Shown: positions 1 through 12,501 of the stretch, piece by piece
Layout of the letters: each line of letters begins with the position of its first letter
Numbering within the stretch: the first letter of the stretch is position 1
Source: Acarospora socialis
Taxonomy: Eukaryota; Ascomycota; Lecanoromycetes; Acarosporales; Acarosporaceae
DNA: 64,000 bases
Direction: 5' to 3'
Assembly: GCA_025617375.2 (NCBI GenBank)
Contig: JAMYGW020000010.1
Coordinates: forward strand, 930,001 to 994,000
Notes under the pieces: generated by a model
Database searches by the model: none
The model's input: only the letters and a program-made list of their open reading frames with translations
Told to the model about the DNA's origin: nothing
Made by a program: the position numbers and the translations under genes

Positions 1-3000
1 GTTTCTCTCGTGATTTTGTTTCTTGTGTTGTTGTACACAAACTGTGTTGTTGACAACAGCTGTATTCAGTCATTCTGATTCTTGTTGATATAGTGTCTCA
101 AGTATGTCTCTACTGTCTGATTCATCTGTTTGCTTTGTTCATCTGTCTGTGAATGATATGCCATTGACATCTTATGCTTTATTCTGAGTTCTGCTGTAAG
201 TGTTTCTTAAAACTTGCTTGTAAACAGCTTGTCTCTGTCAATGATAAATTCCTTTGATAGTCTGTGATTGCTAATCAATTCTTTCAGTATCATGCATGTC
301 AATATTGGTGCTGTTGCAGTTTCTTTGAATGGAATGAACATCATGTACTTTGTCAATCTGTTCACTATGATCAATATACTATTGAATCTTATTTTTCATG
401 CTGAGTCCTTGAATGATGACAGCTTTGTAATGAAGTTCATTGTAACTGATTCTCATGACATGCTCAGTGCATTCAGTCATGTTACTCTGTTGTATCATTT
501 ATCTCAGTTGATCTTGTTTCTTTGACATGAATCACACACAGTGATTATCTTGATGACTCAATTTCTGAGATCACTAACATTGCATCTTCTTCACACTAGA
601 TCCTCTGTGCATTTAACTTCTAAGTGTTCTTCAGTTCTGCTGTGATGACACATTCTAATGAGTTCTTCATCTGTCAAGAAGTCCTGCTTCATCTTGTACA
701 TTGCTGCTAAGTTCTTCATGAGAATTCTGTTGTTGTCTTCACTCAGAATTCTGATGTGTATTGTCTGTATGTCTTTGTGATCAGATTGTCTACTCAAGAC
801 ATCTGCTTCTCTGTTCTCATTACTTCTCTTGTAATGAATCTGAAATTTGTAATCTGCTAACTGCTCTGCTCAATGAACTTGTTGTTGATTGAGTTGCTTT
901 GTTGTTGTGAAGTTCCTCAGGTTCTTGTGATCTGTGTAGATCTGAATTGACTTGCTTGTTTCTGCAAGATAAGGTCTTCAGTCTTGCAGTGCTTTCACTA
1001 TTGCAAGAAGTTTCTTGTCATGAACCTCATATCTTTTCTTGAGTCCTGATAGTTTCCTAAATTGATATGCTATGAGTCTCTGCTGCCCTTTCTCAATCTG
1101 ATATAAGCATGCTTCTACTGTGAAATCTGAAGCATCAGTTTTCAGTATCTTTTTGCATGTTGAATTGAGTATTCTCAGATGCACTTTTTCACTAAGACTT
1201 TTCTTTAGTATGTGGAATGCATCCTTCTGTTCTTTGTCTCAATGCTATTTTTTGCTCTTGCATGTCAAGTGTGTTAGTGGTTTCACAATTCTTGCATAAT
1301 TTGATACAAACTTTCAGTAGTAGTTTGTCAATTCTAGAAAGACCTGTACTTTCTTGATTTGTTTTGATCTTGATCAGTTTCTGACTGCTTTCATCTTCTT
1401 TGAATTCTTCTTGATCTGTTCAGATCAAATTACATAGTCTAGAAACTCAACTTTCTTGATCTTGAACCTGCTTTTTGACTTTTTCACATATAGGGCTCAC
1501 TCATTGAGTCTTGCCAGTACCTTGCACACATGCTCACAGTGCTCTTCAAGGTCTTCTGAGTATATCAGAATGTTGTCAAGGTATGTGATCACAAAATCAT
1601 TGAGATATTCTTTCAATATGTCATTGATCAATCTCTGAAAGGTGGCTGGGGCATTCTTTAGCTCAAATGACATAATGATGTACTTGTAATGTTCATATCT
1701 CATTTGAAATGTCATTTTCCATTCTTCTTCTTCTTTCATCCTGACTTGGTAATAGGCATCTTTAAGGTCTAAGCTCATGAACCACTTAGTCTTATCTAAT
1801 TGGTCTTGCAACTCTTCTATCAATGGTAGTGAATAACTATCTTGATGAGTTATCTCATTGAGTTGTCTGTAGTTGACACACAGTTGTTTTCTGCCATCTT
1901 TCTTTGGTACAAACAGAATCAGATATTCTGCTGATGACTTTGATGATCTGATGAATTCTCTCTTCAGATTCTCATCAAGGTAAGTTCTAACTTTCTTGAG
2001 TTGGTTCTTGCTCATGGGGTATAGTGGCATTCACTTAGGTTGCTTTTTGCCCAGTAGTGGTATCTCATGATTTCATGACTTATGCTTTGATAAGCTCATT
2101 TCTGACTGTTTGAGGATCTTGTATGCATCTTCAATTGTGCATATTTCCTTTGTAACTCAATCAATTCATGAATTCTTTCTGCATAACCAGAACATCTCTA
2201 GTATCACATCATATCTGATCAATTTCATAACATCAAATGTTATTTCTTGTGGGTTTTCAAGAATTGAGGCCTCCACACAGATTTTCTCATCAATCCTTTT
2301 GATGAATCTATTTGTCATGTGTATGTTGAATGAACAGTGCACTCACTGTGTCACTAATTCTAGCATGTCAACTACTCTTTAATTTATAATATTATCATCT
2401 GCTTCAGAATCTACCAATGCATCAATCTGGTGTTCATTAATCATGATTTTGGTTCATACTCAATGATCATTGTCTTGTTTCTGAGACACTGCTAGCTCCT
2501 TATTCTCTAGTCTTGTTGAGGGAGCTTCTTGTTTTTTGACTTGTTTGATTGTTTGACTTGTCTTCAAAGTTCTTGAAACCATTCTGGTTCCCTTCTGACC
2601 ATAAGACTGGCATACTCTAGACTGTGTTGCTCAATGTGTCTCTCTGAATGTAGTTGGGGTTCATACTGATTGTACTCTGTCTGCAACTGACTCTTCAAGG
2701 CTCTTACTCTTTGCAGAAATTTAAGTGGTATATATTCTTCACTGAAGGTTCATCTGTCTCCATTCTGTGTGGTATATTCTTCAGGTAAGTGTATCTCAAT
2801 CTTGTGACTCTTTGTTTTTCAAACAAGAGATTTTGATATCATTGTGTCATTGCTGTCAAGACATTCATTTCTAACAGCTGTCATCAGCTTCTCTAGCTGA
2901 TCACATGTCTTTTGTTTCTTTGCATTCTTGTGCTGCACTTTCCATTTTCAGGCTTGCATTTCTTGCTCAAGCTCTCACTTCTCAAACTGAAGCTTTTCTT

Positions 3001-4440
3001 CTTTCAATGTTCATTGTTGATTCTCAGAGTGCTGACATGCTGTCTTCAGCCCCATGTTGACTTCTCATTAATCAACTTCCTCTTGATCTGCATTTGAATT
3101 CAAGACAATTCAGATGCTATCACTGTAGTCTTCTTCTACCTGAATATCTTGAGTATTGACTTCTTTGATCTTGGTCTCTAGAACACATAGTTCTTTTCTC
3201 ACAGTGTTGTCTGGCCTGAGCCATTCTGTGATATTGTAAGTCTCTTGTTTCTGACATGACTTCTTTGAATAATATCTGACTTCATTCTTGCTGTTCATGT
3301 GAGTCCAACACATGTCATTGAAGCAAGCTGTTCAGCTAAGATTGTCATGCACTACTTTCTTAGTTGTGATTGCAGCTTCCTTCCTTTCTTTTCTGAATTT
3401 CTTGCAATTCTGTGCAAGGTGTCTGATAATATCACAGTTGTAGCATTTCTGTGTTTCTCAGTAACTCAAAGACTTTTCTCTTGAGAACCATTTCTTTTTC
3501 CACAGTGCTCCCTTCAATCTTCACATCAAAGGTTGATCTCACTTCATCATGTTGAGATTCATAGAGTCTGAGTAATGTCATCTTTGATTGCCTCTATCAG
3601 CTCAGCCCATTCATTCTTGATGTCAGTAGTCTCTTTTTTTCATCTGTCTTTCTCATTGACAACCATCTATCATGATTGTCTTGTTGATAAGTTCTTGCAG
3701 GTTGTCTGGCCTGTTGCTTTGTGCAATCTTGTTCTTGATAGATTCTTTCAAGTCTCAATAGTAAGTTGATGCTAACTGATTCAGGTTCCATTGCATAAGT
3801 GCTGCAATTCATTGAAACTCTGCCACATACTTGGCTGCAAATTCTTCTTGTCATAATGTGTGAATCTTTTGTTTCACTGCACATTTCTCATCAACTACCC
3901 CAAAGATTCTTCTTAGCTCCTCTTTGAACTGCATCCAGTTTTCTATGCAAGATGTATCCCACTCTCAGTCAGAAATGCTCTTGACCATGAACTTGTTGAG
4001 CTGTGATTCAATTCAATCAAACACTGTGTTCTTCATGTAGAATGTTGTGAACAAGACTCTGTTGACATTGCTTTCAAACTTCTTCTGATTGAAGCTGACA
4101 TACAGGTTGATTTGGGCAAGAAATTGCCTCAGGTTCCATCAATCTCCTGTAAAGTTCTCTGAAGTCTTGACCTTAGGTACTCTGTGGTTGATGTTGACTA
4201 TCTTTGTCAGTTTGATGCTCTGCAACACACTGTCTGAGGTTGATTCTTTGAATGACATTCTCTATATTGTAAGGGTGTTCAAAGTGTTATGTTCCAACTG
4301 AGATTCCTCAGTTATAGGGCTAGAGTTTGTGCTCTTTGATATAGAGGTCCAAAGGTTCTAGGTAAACAGTAGCTTTGTATTGTGTAACTAGATGAGTTGA
4401 ACACAATTGATTCCATAAGGGAATCAATCCTACTATATAG
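1..4440 (-). mobile_element. Ty3/Gypsy LTR retrotransposon, broken partial copy 1
   Basis: This is a degraded Ty3/Gypsy retroelement read on the minus strand and cut by the window start. Parts in order from the right: an incomplete 5' LTR (4285-4440), gag (about 2,900-4,260), protease region (about 2,300-2,500), reverse transcriptase (best preserved at 1497-2030, with the polymerase motif YLDNILIYSEDL), RNase H (about 780-1,300) and integrase remains (1-780). It aligns collinearly with the second copy at an offset of about 15,085 bp. CpG is nearly absent throughout. It is broken many times over and is a fossil. It is less altered than copy 2. At 4440 it abuts a Tc1-type transposon fragment, and the rest of that LTR is missing. 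Confidence 0.93.
4285..4440 (-). repeat. Truncated LTR of Ty3/Gypsy copy 1
   Basis: It starts with the LTR terminus TGTTATG and matches the first 156 of the 349 bp LTRs flanking copy 2. Similarity stops after the shared TACTATATAG, where Tc1-type transposase coding sequence begins. Confidence 0.9.
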
Positions 4441-5275
4441 GAATGGCCACACTGGCATGCCCAGTGTTCCAGCGTTCTGGTGTGCCTTCAGGCACATGTT
4501 CATGAGGGAATGCCCGGCATTTCGTCATTCTGTGCTCGGGGTTACACTACTTCAAGTGTACCCCTTGTCCTGTTATTCCCTTCTAGGGTATGGCCGTAAC
4601 ATCCTCGGGCATTGACCTTGACTGTGGGCTCTATTTCGATCAAATCGCTTGCCCATCCATGTGATATTGCCCCCCATACCATTACTGAGCTCCTCCCACT
4701 GTGTTTTGTCTTAGAAACACAGTCTGAACAGTATCTTTCCTCCTTCTGTCTCATCACTCAAGTTCTAGCCCTCATATCTGTCTGAAAACTTGACTTGTCT
4801 GTCCAGATTACTTGCTGCCAGTCCTCCACAGTCCAATTGGTGTGTTCCTTCGCGAATTTAAGCTGTTTTCAACGGTTCATCTCATTGATAAAGGGTCGTA
4901 TACAGGCCACGCATTTGTGGAACCTGATTTCGTGAAGGGAGCAATGAATTGTTTGACGGGAGGCCTGGATTCCAAGCTGTGCAGCCAATTGGATGTAGAT
5001 TGCTTGCCTACCATCCTCTGACTTACATATCTTGCAGATAAGTCATCAAAGATCTTGTTTGTTGAGTAATCATGGTCTTCCTGTGCGGCCAGGACGCTTG
5101 TGACGGGAGGAATTGAAGTTGATGATGCGACGGACCGTCGTATACGGAACCCCTTGCTCGCGGGCTATTTCTGCTTTTGACAAATGATCTCTTTGATATA
5201 GGAGTCTAATTGACTTCCTTTTTGGAGTAGTCCATTCACCATGGTCGCCGTTACGAGGTGGTGAAGAATCCATGG
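4441..5275 (-). mobile_element. Tc1/mariner-type DNA transposon, truncated transposase relic
   Basis: Minus-strand translations give pieces of a Tc1 (DD34E) transposase in the right order. An N-terminal helix-turn-helix lies at 5070-5273 (KAEIAREQGVPYTTVRRII). The first catalytic Asp region is near 4,790-4,810 (WTDKSSF). The segment GRSSVMVWGAISHGW lies near 4,650-4,700, and the final visible block ends in GMPVWPF near 4,441-4,470. The Tc1 consensus continues with YSPDLNP and the catalytic Glu, but here the sequence switches to retroelement LTR, so the C-terminus is gone. The pieces sit in different frames, so it is inactive. CpG is present, unlike in the neighbouring LTR element, so it escaped that mutation process, perhaps as a single copy. 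Terminal inverted repeats could not be defined because one end is missing. Confidence 0.85.
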
Positions 5276-6025
5276 TTTAATGATTAAGGAGGAAGGTTCT
5301 AAATTTAACCGAGACTTTTGGCCACTACGAGTATATTAGCGTGTTTTCATGACGTCACGTTGGTCTAGGCTCTGCTCTCGGACCATCGAGTATCCTTCTC
5401 GCGTCAGTCAGCTAGAAGGACGCTGACCGAGACAATCTCGTCAGGCTAACAGCACGGATTGTCTGAAGGGTAAGATAAACCCAAGAGCATCTGGATTTGC
5501 ACTATAGCTCGACTGCTGGGATCCAAGGTCATACAAAGCAAGAACGCCTGCAACTTGCTCCACAGACAGTCGATCGGCGTCGCCAGAAGGACTAACGCGA
5601 TGATACTGGTAAACACGAGCAAAGGGCAATATTGTCGATGACACCATGAACGTGTATGCGTACTGGGGCGTGCAGAGTGTTGCGGAGGGTCGGAGAAGAA
5701 CATGAACACACGCGGCCAGGATGCAGAAGAAAAGCCCAATGCTTCATGGAAGCACGCATTTCAACGAGGTCATCGAGTACGGGAGATCATGTTTGGCATG
5801 GTTGGCAGGCGGCAGGCAGCAGGCAACAAGCTAGGTATATCGCTTTTATGAAGCGTAAGATGTCGTTGCCGCCTGCCGTCAATCTCCGTCTTTCGATATT
5901 ACGCTTTCTCCAAACACTATCTTGTTATGCTGTTCCTTACAACCCACATTAATCTTGAAGAGTTCATTAACCAGTCATTATAGGTCGCGGCTTACAAGTG
6001 TTCTCCTGCTGTAACACATCCTATT
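5276..6025. other. Non-coding stretch, no gene recognised
   Basis: CpG-containing sequence of normal composition. It starts with what is probably the untranslated 5' end of the Tc1 relic. Open frames here are short and unlike any family I know. A small GGCAGGC/GGCAGCAGG slippage repeat lies near 5,805-5,830. Confidence 0.5.
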
Positions 6026-6778
6026 ATGTCAAATTCTGTCGTACTTCCGGAAAAGGGTCAAGCAAGCCTCACCCTCATATGGACCATCCACCTTCCTCTC
6101 ATCAATCTAGCTCTTTGCTGCCCTCGCAACCCAAATTCGCCGACAAATCCTCGGCAACAGAGTCCCCGAAGCATCTATGTCGACTTTTGCAACGGCGCCA
6201 GTGGCCGTACTCCCGTCATCGAGCAAGATCTGAACAAGCGCCTCCAACCATCCCAAACCAACGGTTACACCAACCGCATCTACTACAGCACTACCAATGG
6301 CACCCAACCCAGGCCCACCAAGCCTCGACATTCGGCTTTATGGATATCTGTCCCCACCATGAAGTCTGGGCGCTCGCGGCTAGAAACAGCGACGACCTGC
6401 ACTACATCGCCCACCATGCCGACGTCGCCAACGCACCCCGACCTCCTCTCCTCCATCTATGCCAAGCAAGAGCACAAGAAAGTCTTCCGCCTCTTCAACC
6501 TCGCCTTCCAACGCTACGACAACCCGCTCGCAGTCCGTATTCTGCGCAACAATGTCGCCACCGCCGACGGCTTCGGCATTGTCGTGGTGCAAGCGCGCAT
6601 CATCTTTTCGCTCGTCACCGTTATGCTCGTGTGGCCGCCCCTGCTGCTCATCCCGTTTGCATTTTTGGAGCTGCCCGGGCCACCTGTATTTAACATATGT
6701 TATGCCTGTGATTCCGTCCTGCCGGTGTCTGATGGCTTGGTGTCGAGTCTGCGGACGCGGAGCATGGTGGAGATATAG
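6026..6778 (+). CDS. Hypothetical protein, possible membrane protein or gene relic
   Basis: A 250-codon open frame that I do not recognise. The first half is Pro/Thr-rich and poor in secondary-structure signal. From about residue 140 it looks more protein-like: a charged stretch (SSIYAKQEHKKVFRLFNLAF), then a strongly hydrophobic segment around residues 185-215 that would form one or two membrane helices. An overlapping plus-strand frame (5998-6693) also contains protein-like words such as GFMDICPHHEVWALAARN, upstream of the hydrophobic part. That suggests an older gene whose frame has shifted midway. Neighbours are a dead transposon and a dead GMC oxidoreductase, so decay is plausible. Confidence 0.3.
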   Translation: MSNSVVLPEKGQASLTLIWTIHLPLINLALCCPRNPNSPTNPRQQSPRSIYVDFCNGASGRTPVIEQDLNKRLQPSQTNGYTNRIYYSTTNGTQPRPTKPRHSALWISVPTMKSGRSRLETATTCTTSPTMPTSPTHPDLLSSIYAKQEHKKVFRLFNLAFQRYDNPLAVRILRNNVATADGFGIVVVQARIIFSLVTVMLVWPPLLLIPFAFLELPGPPVFNICYACDSVLPVSDGLVSSLRTRSMVEI

Positions 6779-7630
6779 GGGCTGTTGGGCGAGGAGGGAG
6801 ACGGGTGGGAGTTAGCGGATGCAAGGGAATGCCTACGCGGTTTGTAAAGTTAAAGGGGATGGGAGGGGGGGAGGAGAGTGAGAAGGGTGGCGGTACTGGA
6901 GCTGCATGTTGTACTCACACACACGACACACATGTATGTGTATTGTTATGAGCTTTGAGAAAATTGTATATTCACTAGATTGACCTTGAACTTGCAGTTA
7001 CGAGGTACCGCTTGGATTCTTGGAATGAAGCAGGGCCACTTCTCAAAAGCACCAACAGAACCGAAAGGTAGCATAATGGAACAGAGGCTACCTAGTAGAG
7101 CAGCCTGTTCCAACCCCTTGTACTGGATGCTTTCCGGACGCAATACTTTTGACTTGATTTGATTGAAAGTTCCAATCCCGCTGACAATACGCGAGGACCT
7201 GGGCAGATTTCGACGGCTTAATTCTTAAATACGGCGGGACCGGACTCAACACAGACTGGAGATATCTTTGTGGCACACACTTCACGAGGCTTTCCCTTGC
7301 ATGGTACGACCTTCCGCCCTACACTTTGGAGCCTGCAGGTCAGGGTTAAGCGATGAGGCTGACTGGTGATACCTAATGTGGAAACATCTTGGAGCGGTTG
7401 ATATATTCTTGCGAGTGATCCCACCGCCTCCGCAAGTGACTGAATACCTAGGTAGTGAGGGACGGGAAGGCCGACTGTCAGGACGAGCATCTACCTCCTC
7501 AAATCTATAAGAATGGATATCCGGTCTGTCTTTCGCCGTGCTTGCTGCTGTTCCTCGTTGTCAGGCCTTCCATCGTTTCACTTCGGGCTCTTTTTGGTTG
7601 TAAGATATTGGTCCCTCTTACTCTGTCGAC
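6779..7630. other. Intergenic sequence, nothing recognised
   Basis: Short G-rich runs near 6,855-6,890 and an ACAC run near 6,915-6,935 lie here. I see no gene or RNA. The right end presumably held the promoter of the GMC oxidoreductase relic. Confidence 0.5.
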
Positions 7631-9894
7631 ATGTATCTTACTTTTGCTTTGGGTGGGGCGTTCGCTCTTCTGTTTTGGTGGCTAGTTGAGGGGTATCCTC
7701 AAAGATACTCACAGCGAAATGGGCGCACAAGACTTGCCAGGTCCTCCTTTTGGCATCCTGGATATCAACAAAACCTTCGACTATATCATTGTAGGAGGAG
7801 GGACTGCCAGGCTGACAATCACCGAGCGTCTCGCCGAGAACGCAAGTCTCTCCATCGCGGTGATAGAAGGTGGTGGTTTCTACCAACAGGACAACGGAAA
7901 TGTCTCACAGATACTAGCTTATTGTGTCCAGTACTCTTCTGTCAGCCCTACTACCATTCAACGATTGGTGGACTGGGGGATAGTTACAGCCCCTCAGCCG
8001 GTAACTTCTCAGACGAGCAAGCCTGCAGATTTGCATGCGAGGGATTAAAATGCATACTAAGTATCTTTCTTAGCAATTGAATGGTCGAAACACGTCATAT
8101 CGCAGTTATCTTCTTTATCAACGGTACGCTTGATCTGTACTAGTGAAAGTCAGCACACTCATCATCACTTCAGGGGCAATACCGGCTGTTACCAGCATTG
8201 GGCAGACCTGGTCGGGGATGCTAGCTATACGTTAAACATCATCTTGTCCTATTTCAAGAAGAGCGTTCAGTTGACGCCTCCAGATTACGTAAAACGTGCA
8301 TCAAACTCGACTGTCGACTACGACCCTTCAGCGTTCGGTAATGGAGGTCCGTCAGATGTATCCTACTTTGATTATTTTATGCTGTTTTCACCCTACGTCA
8401 AAGAAGCGTTTAAAGCTTTAGTCATGTCAGATATAATTGGTTCAAGTAGCGGCCAGCCTCTAGGCTTCACTGAGGTTACAGCTTCTTTGGACCCAAAATC
8501 CGAGACTCGAAGCTCCTCGGAAACCTCACTTTTGCAGAAAGCCATGGCAGAAATTACTCTTCAGGTTTACCAATCGACTGTTCAAACAAGATCCTGTTTG
8601 ATGGAGAGAAGAGAGCTACGAAGGTAGTGGTGGCAATAGCGGGTTCCACCTACACTCTCTCGGCGAGGCAGGAAGTTATCTTGAGCGCTGGGGTAGTAAG
8701 TAGAGAAGATCAACATGGCACGTGGCAAGTCTGACAACCGTCTAGTTTAGGTCAATTCAGCTGCTCATGGTGTCCGGAATTGGTCCAGCGGCAAGACTTC
8801 AAGGGCTCAACATCCCCGTCATCGCAAACCTATCAGGTGTTGGACAGAATATCCTTGTACTACCTCTTTCCATAACCCTGTTCGTATCATCTTTGACCAT
8901 GCTTCTAGGACCACCCATTCTATGACACTACCTATCGTGTCGGCATTAGCACACAGTCTCCAACTCACAACCAATGCCACCTTCTTGGCCCGGGCAACCA
9001 GTGATAATCTGACCGAGCAGAAAGGCCCTTTGACTGCATCCGCTGGCAACTATATCGGCAAGTTTATTAATGTACGAAGTACGCATGTCTTTTCTGTGGG
9101 CTGATCATTCCAGGATGGGGAGAAACTTCCCCAACAATACCGAACGAGCCTCAACAACAGCACTCTCGACGATCTCGCGACCTTCCCCCCGGACTGGCCG
9201 GAACTTCAATAGGTTCCAATTCCAGCAGCCACAGTGGCCACCAACGATTCCGACAACTACATGTCCATGGCCGTCGCTCTTGCAGCGCCCACTTCTCGCA
9301 GTAATATGACGATCAGCTTCACAGACACAAGCGTCAATCCTATTGTCAGTGTGGGTTGGCTGTCAACGACAACATCGACCAGCAGATGGCCGTCGCAGGC
9401 CTGAGACGTGTCCGACAGCTCGCCAATGTTACTGGCCTTGTCGTGGATCCCGAGGTATCCCCTGGCCCCGGCTTGCGATCCGATGCGCAGATCCTGGACT
9501 ACATACGATATGAAGTGCGGTCGATCAATCACGCCGTGTCGAGTTGCAAGTGTATCCTGCAGGTGATCCCTTTCTATGGCGACTGACGAGGTGCAGGCAA
9601 TGGGCAAAGCCGACCAATCCACAAGCAGTCGTAGACATCCAGGATAGGGTTTTTGGCGTGCAGGGACTGCGGGTTGTGGATGCATGTGTCTTCCCGGTGC
9701 TTCCACCTGGACAGATCCCGGCGACAGTATGTAATTTACGTTCTGGCCTCTCCCCTCTCCTTTCCCAAAGTGATCTTGATCCCCAGGATGAGGTCTACGG
9801 GCCAAGGAAGAACTTGCGAAAGCCGAACTGACGTTCCGACCCTGCAGATATACTCGCGGAGAAGATTGCAGCGGCTATTCTCAACGGACGGTGA
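7631..9894 (+). pseudogene. GMC-family FAD oxidoreductase relic
   Basis: The family (glucose-methanol-choline) comprises flavoenzymes that oxidise alcohols, often secreted in fungi. A hydrophobic N-terminal leader starts at 7631 (MYLTFALGGAFALLFWW). The ADP-binding motif follows near 7,780 (DYIIVGGGTA), then the segment around GNTGCYQHWADLVGD near 8,175. The second signature is near 8,720-8,830 (VILSAG, then QLLMVSGIGPAARLQGLNIP). The C-terminal block near 9,650-9,720 (GVQGLRVVDACVFPVLPPGQIP) carries VVDACVFP, and the family end AEKIAAAILNGR is followed by TGA at 9892. The order and span fit a whole gene of about 600 residues. However, coding blocks change frame several times and internal stops occur without credible introns, so I call it a pseudogene. 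The third Gly-Ala of the dinucleotide motif reads GGGTAR where GTAG is expected. Confidence 0.85.
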
Positions 9895-10305
9895 ACATGG
9901 GTGTTGTCAGTATGTGTAGAGCATGGAGAAGACAGATATAGTTAACTCGATAATCAAAAAGGTTCTCTTGATTGCACTTTCCTTACCCCTTACTGTCTTC
10001 AGTCTTACAGATGTTTGCGCTATTGACAATGCTGAAGAGATATACAGCTTGTGGCATTGCATCCTTGGAGACTGCACATAGATAACTTGGACATCAGCGA
10101 GATCAGATTTCTTACTTCTTTAAGCTACGATCATTCCACTTGTTAGGACAAGCATTACCTGAACCGGTGTGCATCCACGTGAAAGCAGATTGTAAGATTT
10201 TTGAAGTTCTGGGTATATACACCTAGAGGTGGAAGCTTAAACACGGTCGACCCCATCAGAACCTCACAAAAGAATGTAATGAGCAATATAAAACTACCCC
10301 CATCA
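9895..10305. other. Intergenic sequence, nothing recognised
   Basis: Spacer between two convergent relics (GMC relic on plus, MFS relic on minus). No RNA or conserved frame was seen. Confidence 0.5.
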
Positions 10306-11685
10306 TCACTCCCTCCCTCCTTCCACCCCTCTCGCCGCTCCACCCCCGCTCAAACAGCCCCCCACCGCCACCCGCCTACCAACACTCTCGCGACCCCAAA
10401 CCCCACACACCCTACCACCATCGCTCCCCCACAAAAAACCTGCAAACCCCAAAACGCAGCCCCTCCCTCCGCGACCAGCAGTCCCCAATCGGGCTCCCCG
10501 CCAGCACCGCGGCGGCCACAAACAAATACACCGTCCCATTCCTCGCGCGATCTCCCTCAGATCGCTGATCTGCGCCACGAGCGACGGTCCCAGCGAGACA
10601 TAGGCGCCGGAAAAAACCCCGTACGCGGCGGCGAAGGCCAGGTCGGCGGGGGGATGGGCGCCGGCCGGCAGCCAGGGGGCGAAAACCAGCACGGCAACGA
10701 CGAGCGAGGTCAGCAGCATGGTGTTGAAGCGGCCGAGGTAGCGGTCGGCGACGACGCCGGGGAGGGTGCGGCCGGGGATGCTGGCGGCATTGGGGATGGG
10801 GATAAGGTAGGGTGCGAGGTGGGGGTGCATGGCGGCGCCGGCGCCGGCGTCGTCGGGGTTGCTGTGGAGGCTGCGGGCGCGGCTCCGCGCTTGCACGTCG
10901 AAGTAGGTGAAGGGCACGAAGGTGCCGAAGGAGAAGGCGAACATGGCGGCGACGAGGGCGCGGAAAGGGGGCTCGGCGCGCAGCGGGCAGCCGAAGGTGG
11001 CGGGGCGGAAGGGCGTGGGGGCGTGGGTCAGGTTGGCCAGGAGAAGTAGGGCGGCGATGGCGCGCATGGCGGTGGAGAAGCCGAGGGCGGAGAGGAGGGC
11101 TTGGCTGAGGAAGACTTGGTAGTAGGCGGTGGAAAGGGAGACGAGGAGGAGGCCGAGGACGTGGCGGCGGAGCCGGCGAGGAACATCATGCAGGTCTCCG
11201 TGGAGGAGATCCATGCGATGGTGGAGGGGAGTAAGCGCGCAGTTGGTGGTCTGGAGAGGGGTTAATTGCGGCTCGGGTGCGGGGTTGAGTGGAGAGGGTG
11301 AGCGAGGGGCTTTCGCATCGTCGAAGTCACCTTGGTAGAAGTCTTGAAAGACACCAACACAGTTGATCCATCCGAAGCTGCAGATGCAGGCGCACCAGCA
11401 CCCTGCCACGACGAGCCATGCTTGGAGGCCGCCGCCCGGAGGATCTTGAGAGGTAGGATCGTTGGGTACGATGGCAAGGGGCTCAATTTCGCTCTCTTTC
11501 GATTCATGGCTTGCTGGGAAGGGAACTTGAAGATCCAAGTCCAGCGGGTGGTTACGCTCGAGGTGGTCGAGGGAAGAGAATAGAGCGGGTATGAGGCGGG
11601 AGGGGCGATGCAGGTGCGATGGGATTTGACTTGCCGGGTCCTGGTCACTTACGGAGAAAGCTTGGAACCGCAAAGTTATCACCAC
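10306..11685 (-). pseudogene. MFS monocarboxylate-permease-like transporter, internally deleted
   Basis: The minus-strand frame is open for 459 codons, but only parts read as an MFS protein of the monocarboxylate porter type. The first transmembrane block is typical (GGGLQAWLVVAGCWCACIC, then SFGWINCVGVFQDFYQ; near 11,330-11,430). Next comes Pro/His-rich text that is not transporter-like. The following block (STAYYQVFLSQALLSALGFS) runs straight into AMRAIAALLLLANLT, skipping the segment that normally holds transmembrane helices 4-5 with the WFFRRR-type loop. The second half (VVADRYLGRFNTMLLTSLVV, then FSGAYVSLGPSLVAQISDLR) is recognisable, followed by a non-homologous C-terminus. The deletion and shifted stretches mean it is unlikely to transport anything. 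The open frame survives partly because the region is very GC-rich. Confidence 0.75.
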
Positions 11686-11745
11686 GGGCGTGGCAGGCCG
11701 ACTCTAAATTTCGTCATCGGCCTGGCCCCTGGACGGATCGGGTAG

Positions 11746-12485
11746 CTAAACTCTCCTACCATTTCTGCACACCGTTTTTCCAACCACCTTACCCACATCC
11801 TCATTACGCTCGCCTTTGATGATGCGTGCAATCTCGTTCCCGCCTACCGAGGGGTGGGGCGACCCGAGCTTCTGCATCTGCTCCCTGTTTGCCAGATCCG
11901 TCGTTAGCCAGCCTGAATCACCACCCCACATCTTAATGTACCGCCCTTCGCGTTTGTTGTACTCCACCATGATCATGTTCAACGCGGCCTTGCTGGCACG
12001 GGAATAGTCGTACGGGTAGCTGGCCTGGGTCTGGTAGTACATTGACGACGGGTCGGAGTCGTGATGCAGGAAGCCTAGGGAGCTGGCGACAAAATCAGGC
12101 GCGTGTCAGAGAATTCCTTGAGCAAGCTAACAAAGGCATCTGTAATAATGGACAGATTTCTCGCGGATTTGAGTGCACCAGGGTTCACAGAGTTGTTGGA
12201 AAAGCCGGCGTTGCTGACGAGGCAGTAGATCCCACCGTGTTTCTGCCGCACAGCCTTGGCAGCCGCCAGAATGAAATTGTCATCGATCACGTCGATCTGA
12301 ATGGCTTCAGCAGTGCCCTTGACACCGTCGAGGGCCTCAAGGAAGGGGACGGCTTGCTTGCCGTTGGCAGCATTGCGGCTGCCGACAAGGACATGATAGA
12401 TGCTGGAGGATAGGACAAGATCAGTTGCTATCTCATACCCGACTCCCTTGTTTGCGGCTGTGAATGCTCTAGCGTGTAATATTTG
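11746..12485 (-). pseudogene. Short-chain dehydrogenase/reductase (SDR) relic
   Basis: NAD(P)-dependent Rossmann-fold oxidoreductase family. The N-terminal part (12,075-12,480) shows AANKGVGYEIATDLVL, where family members have TGANKGVG, so the first Gly of the TGxxxGxG motif is missing. It also has YHVLVGSRN and the strand-4 motif LVSNAG. The catalytic part lies in another frame (11,746-12,042): YDYSRASKAALNMIMVEY carries the YxxxK-type active site. Between them the frame changes right after the strand-5 region, without intron signals. The N-terminus is replaced at about 12,485-12,500 by antisense 25S rRNA sequence, and the C-terminus also diverges. The substrate is unknown. Confidence 0.85.
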
Positions 12486-12501
12486 TATGTCTGGTAAGCT
12501 A

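Noticed and set aside
10201-11049. Plus-strand 282-codon Gly/Glu/Ala-rich frame
   Set aside because: It is the complement of GC-rich MFS coding sequence; low-complexity text with no start context or domain.
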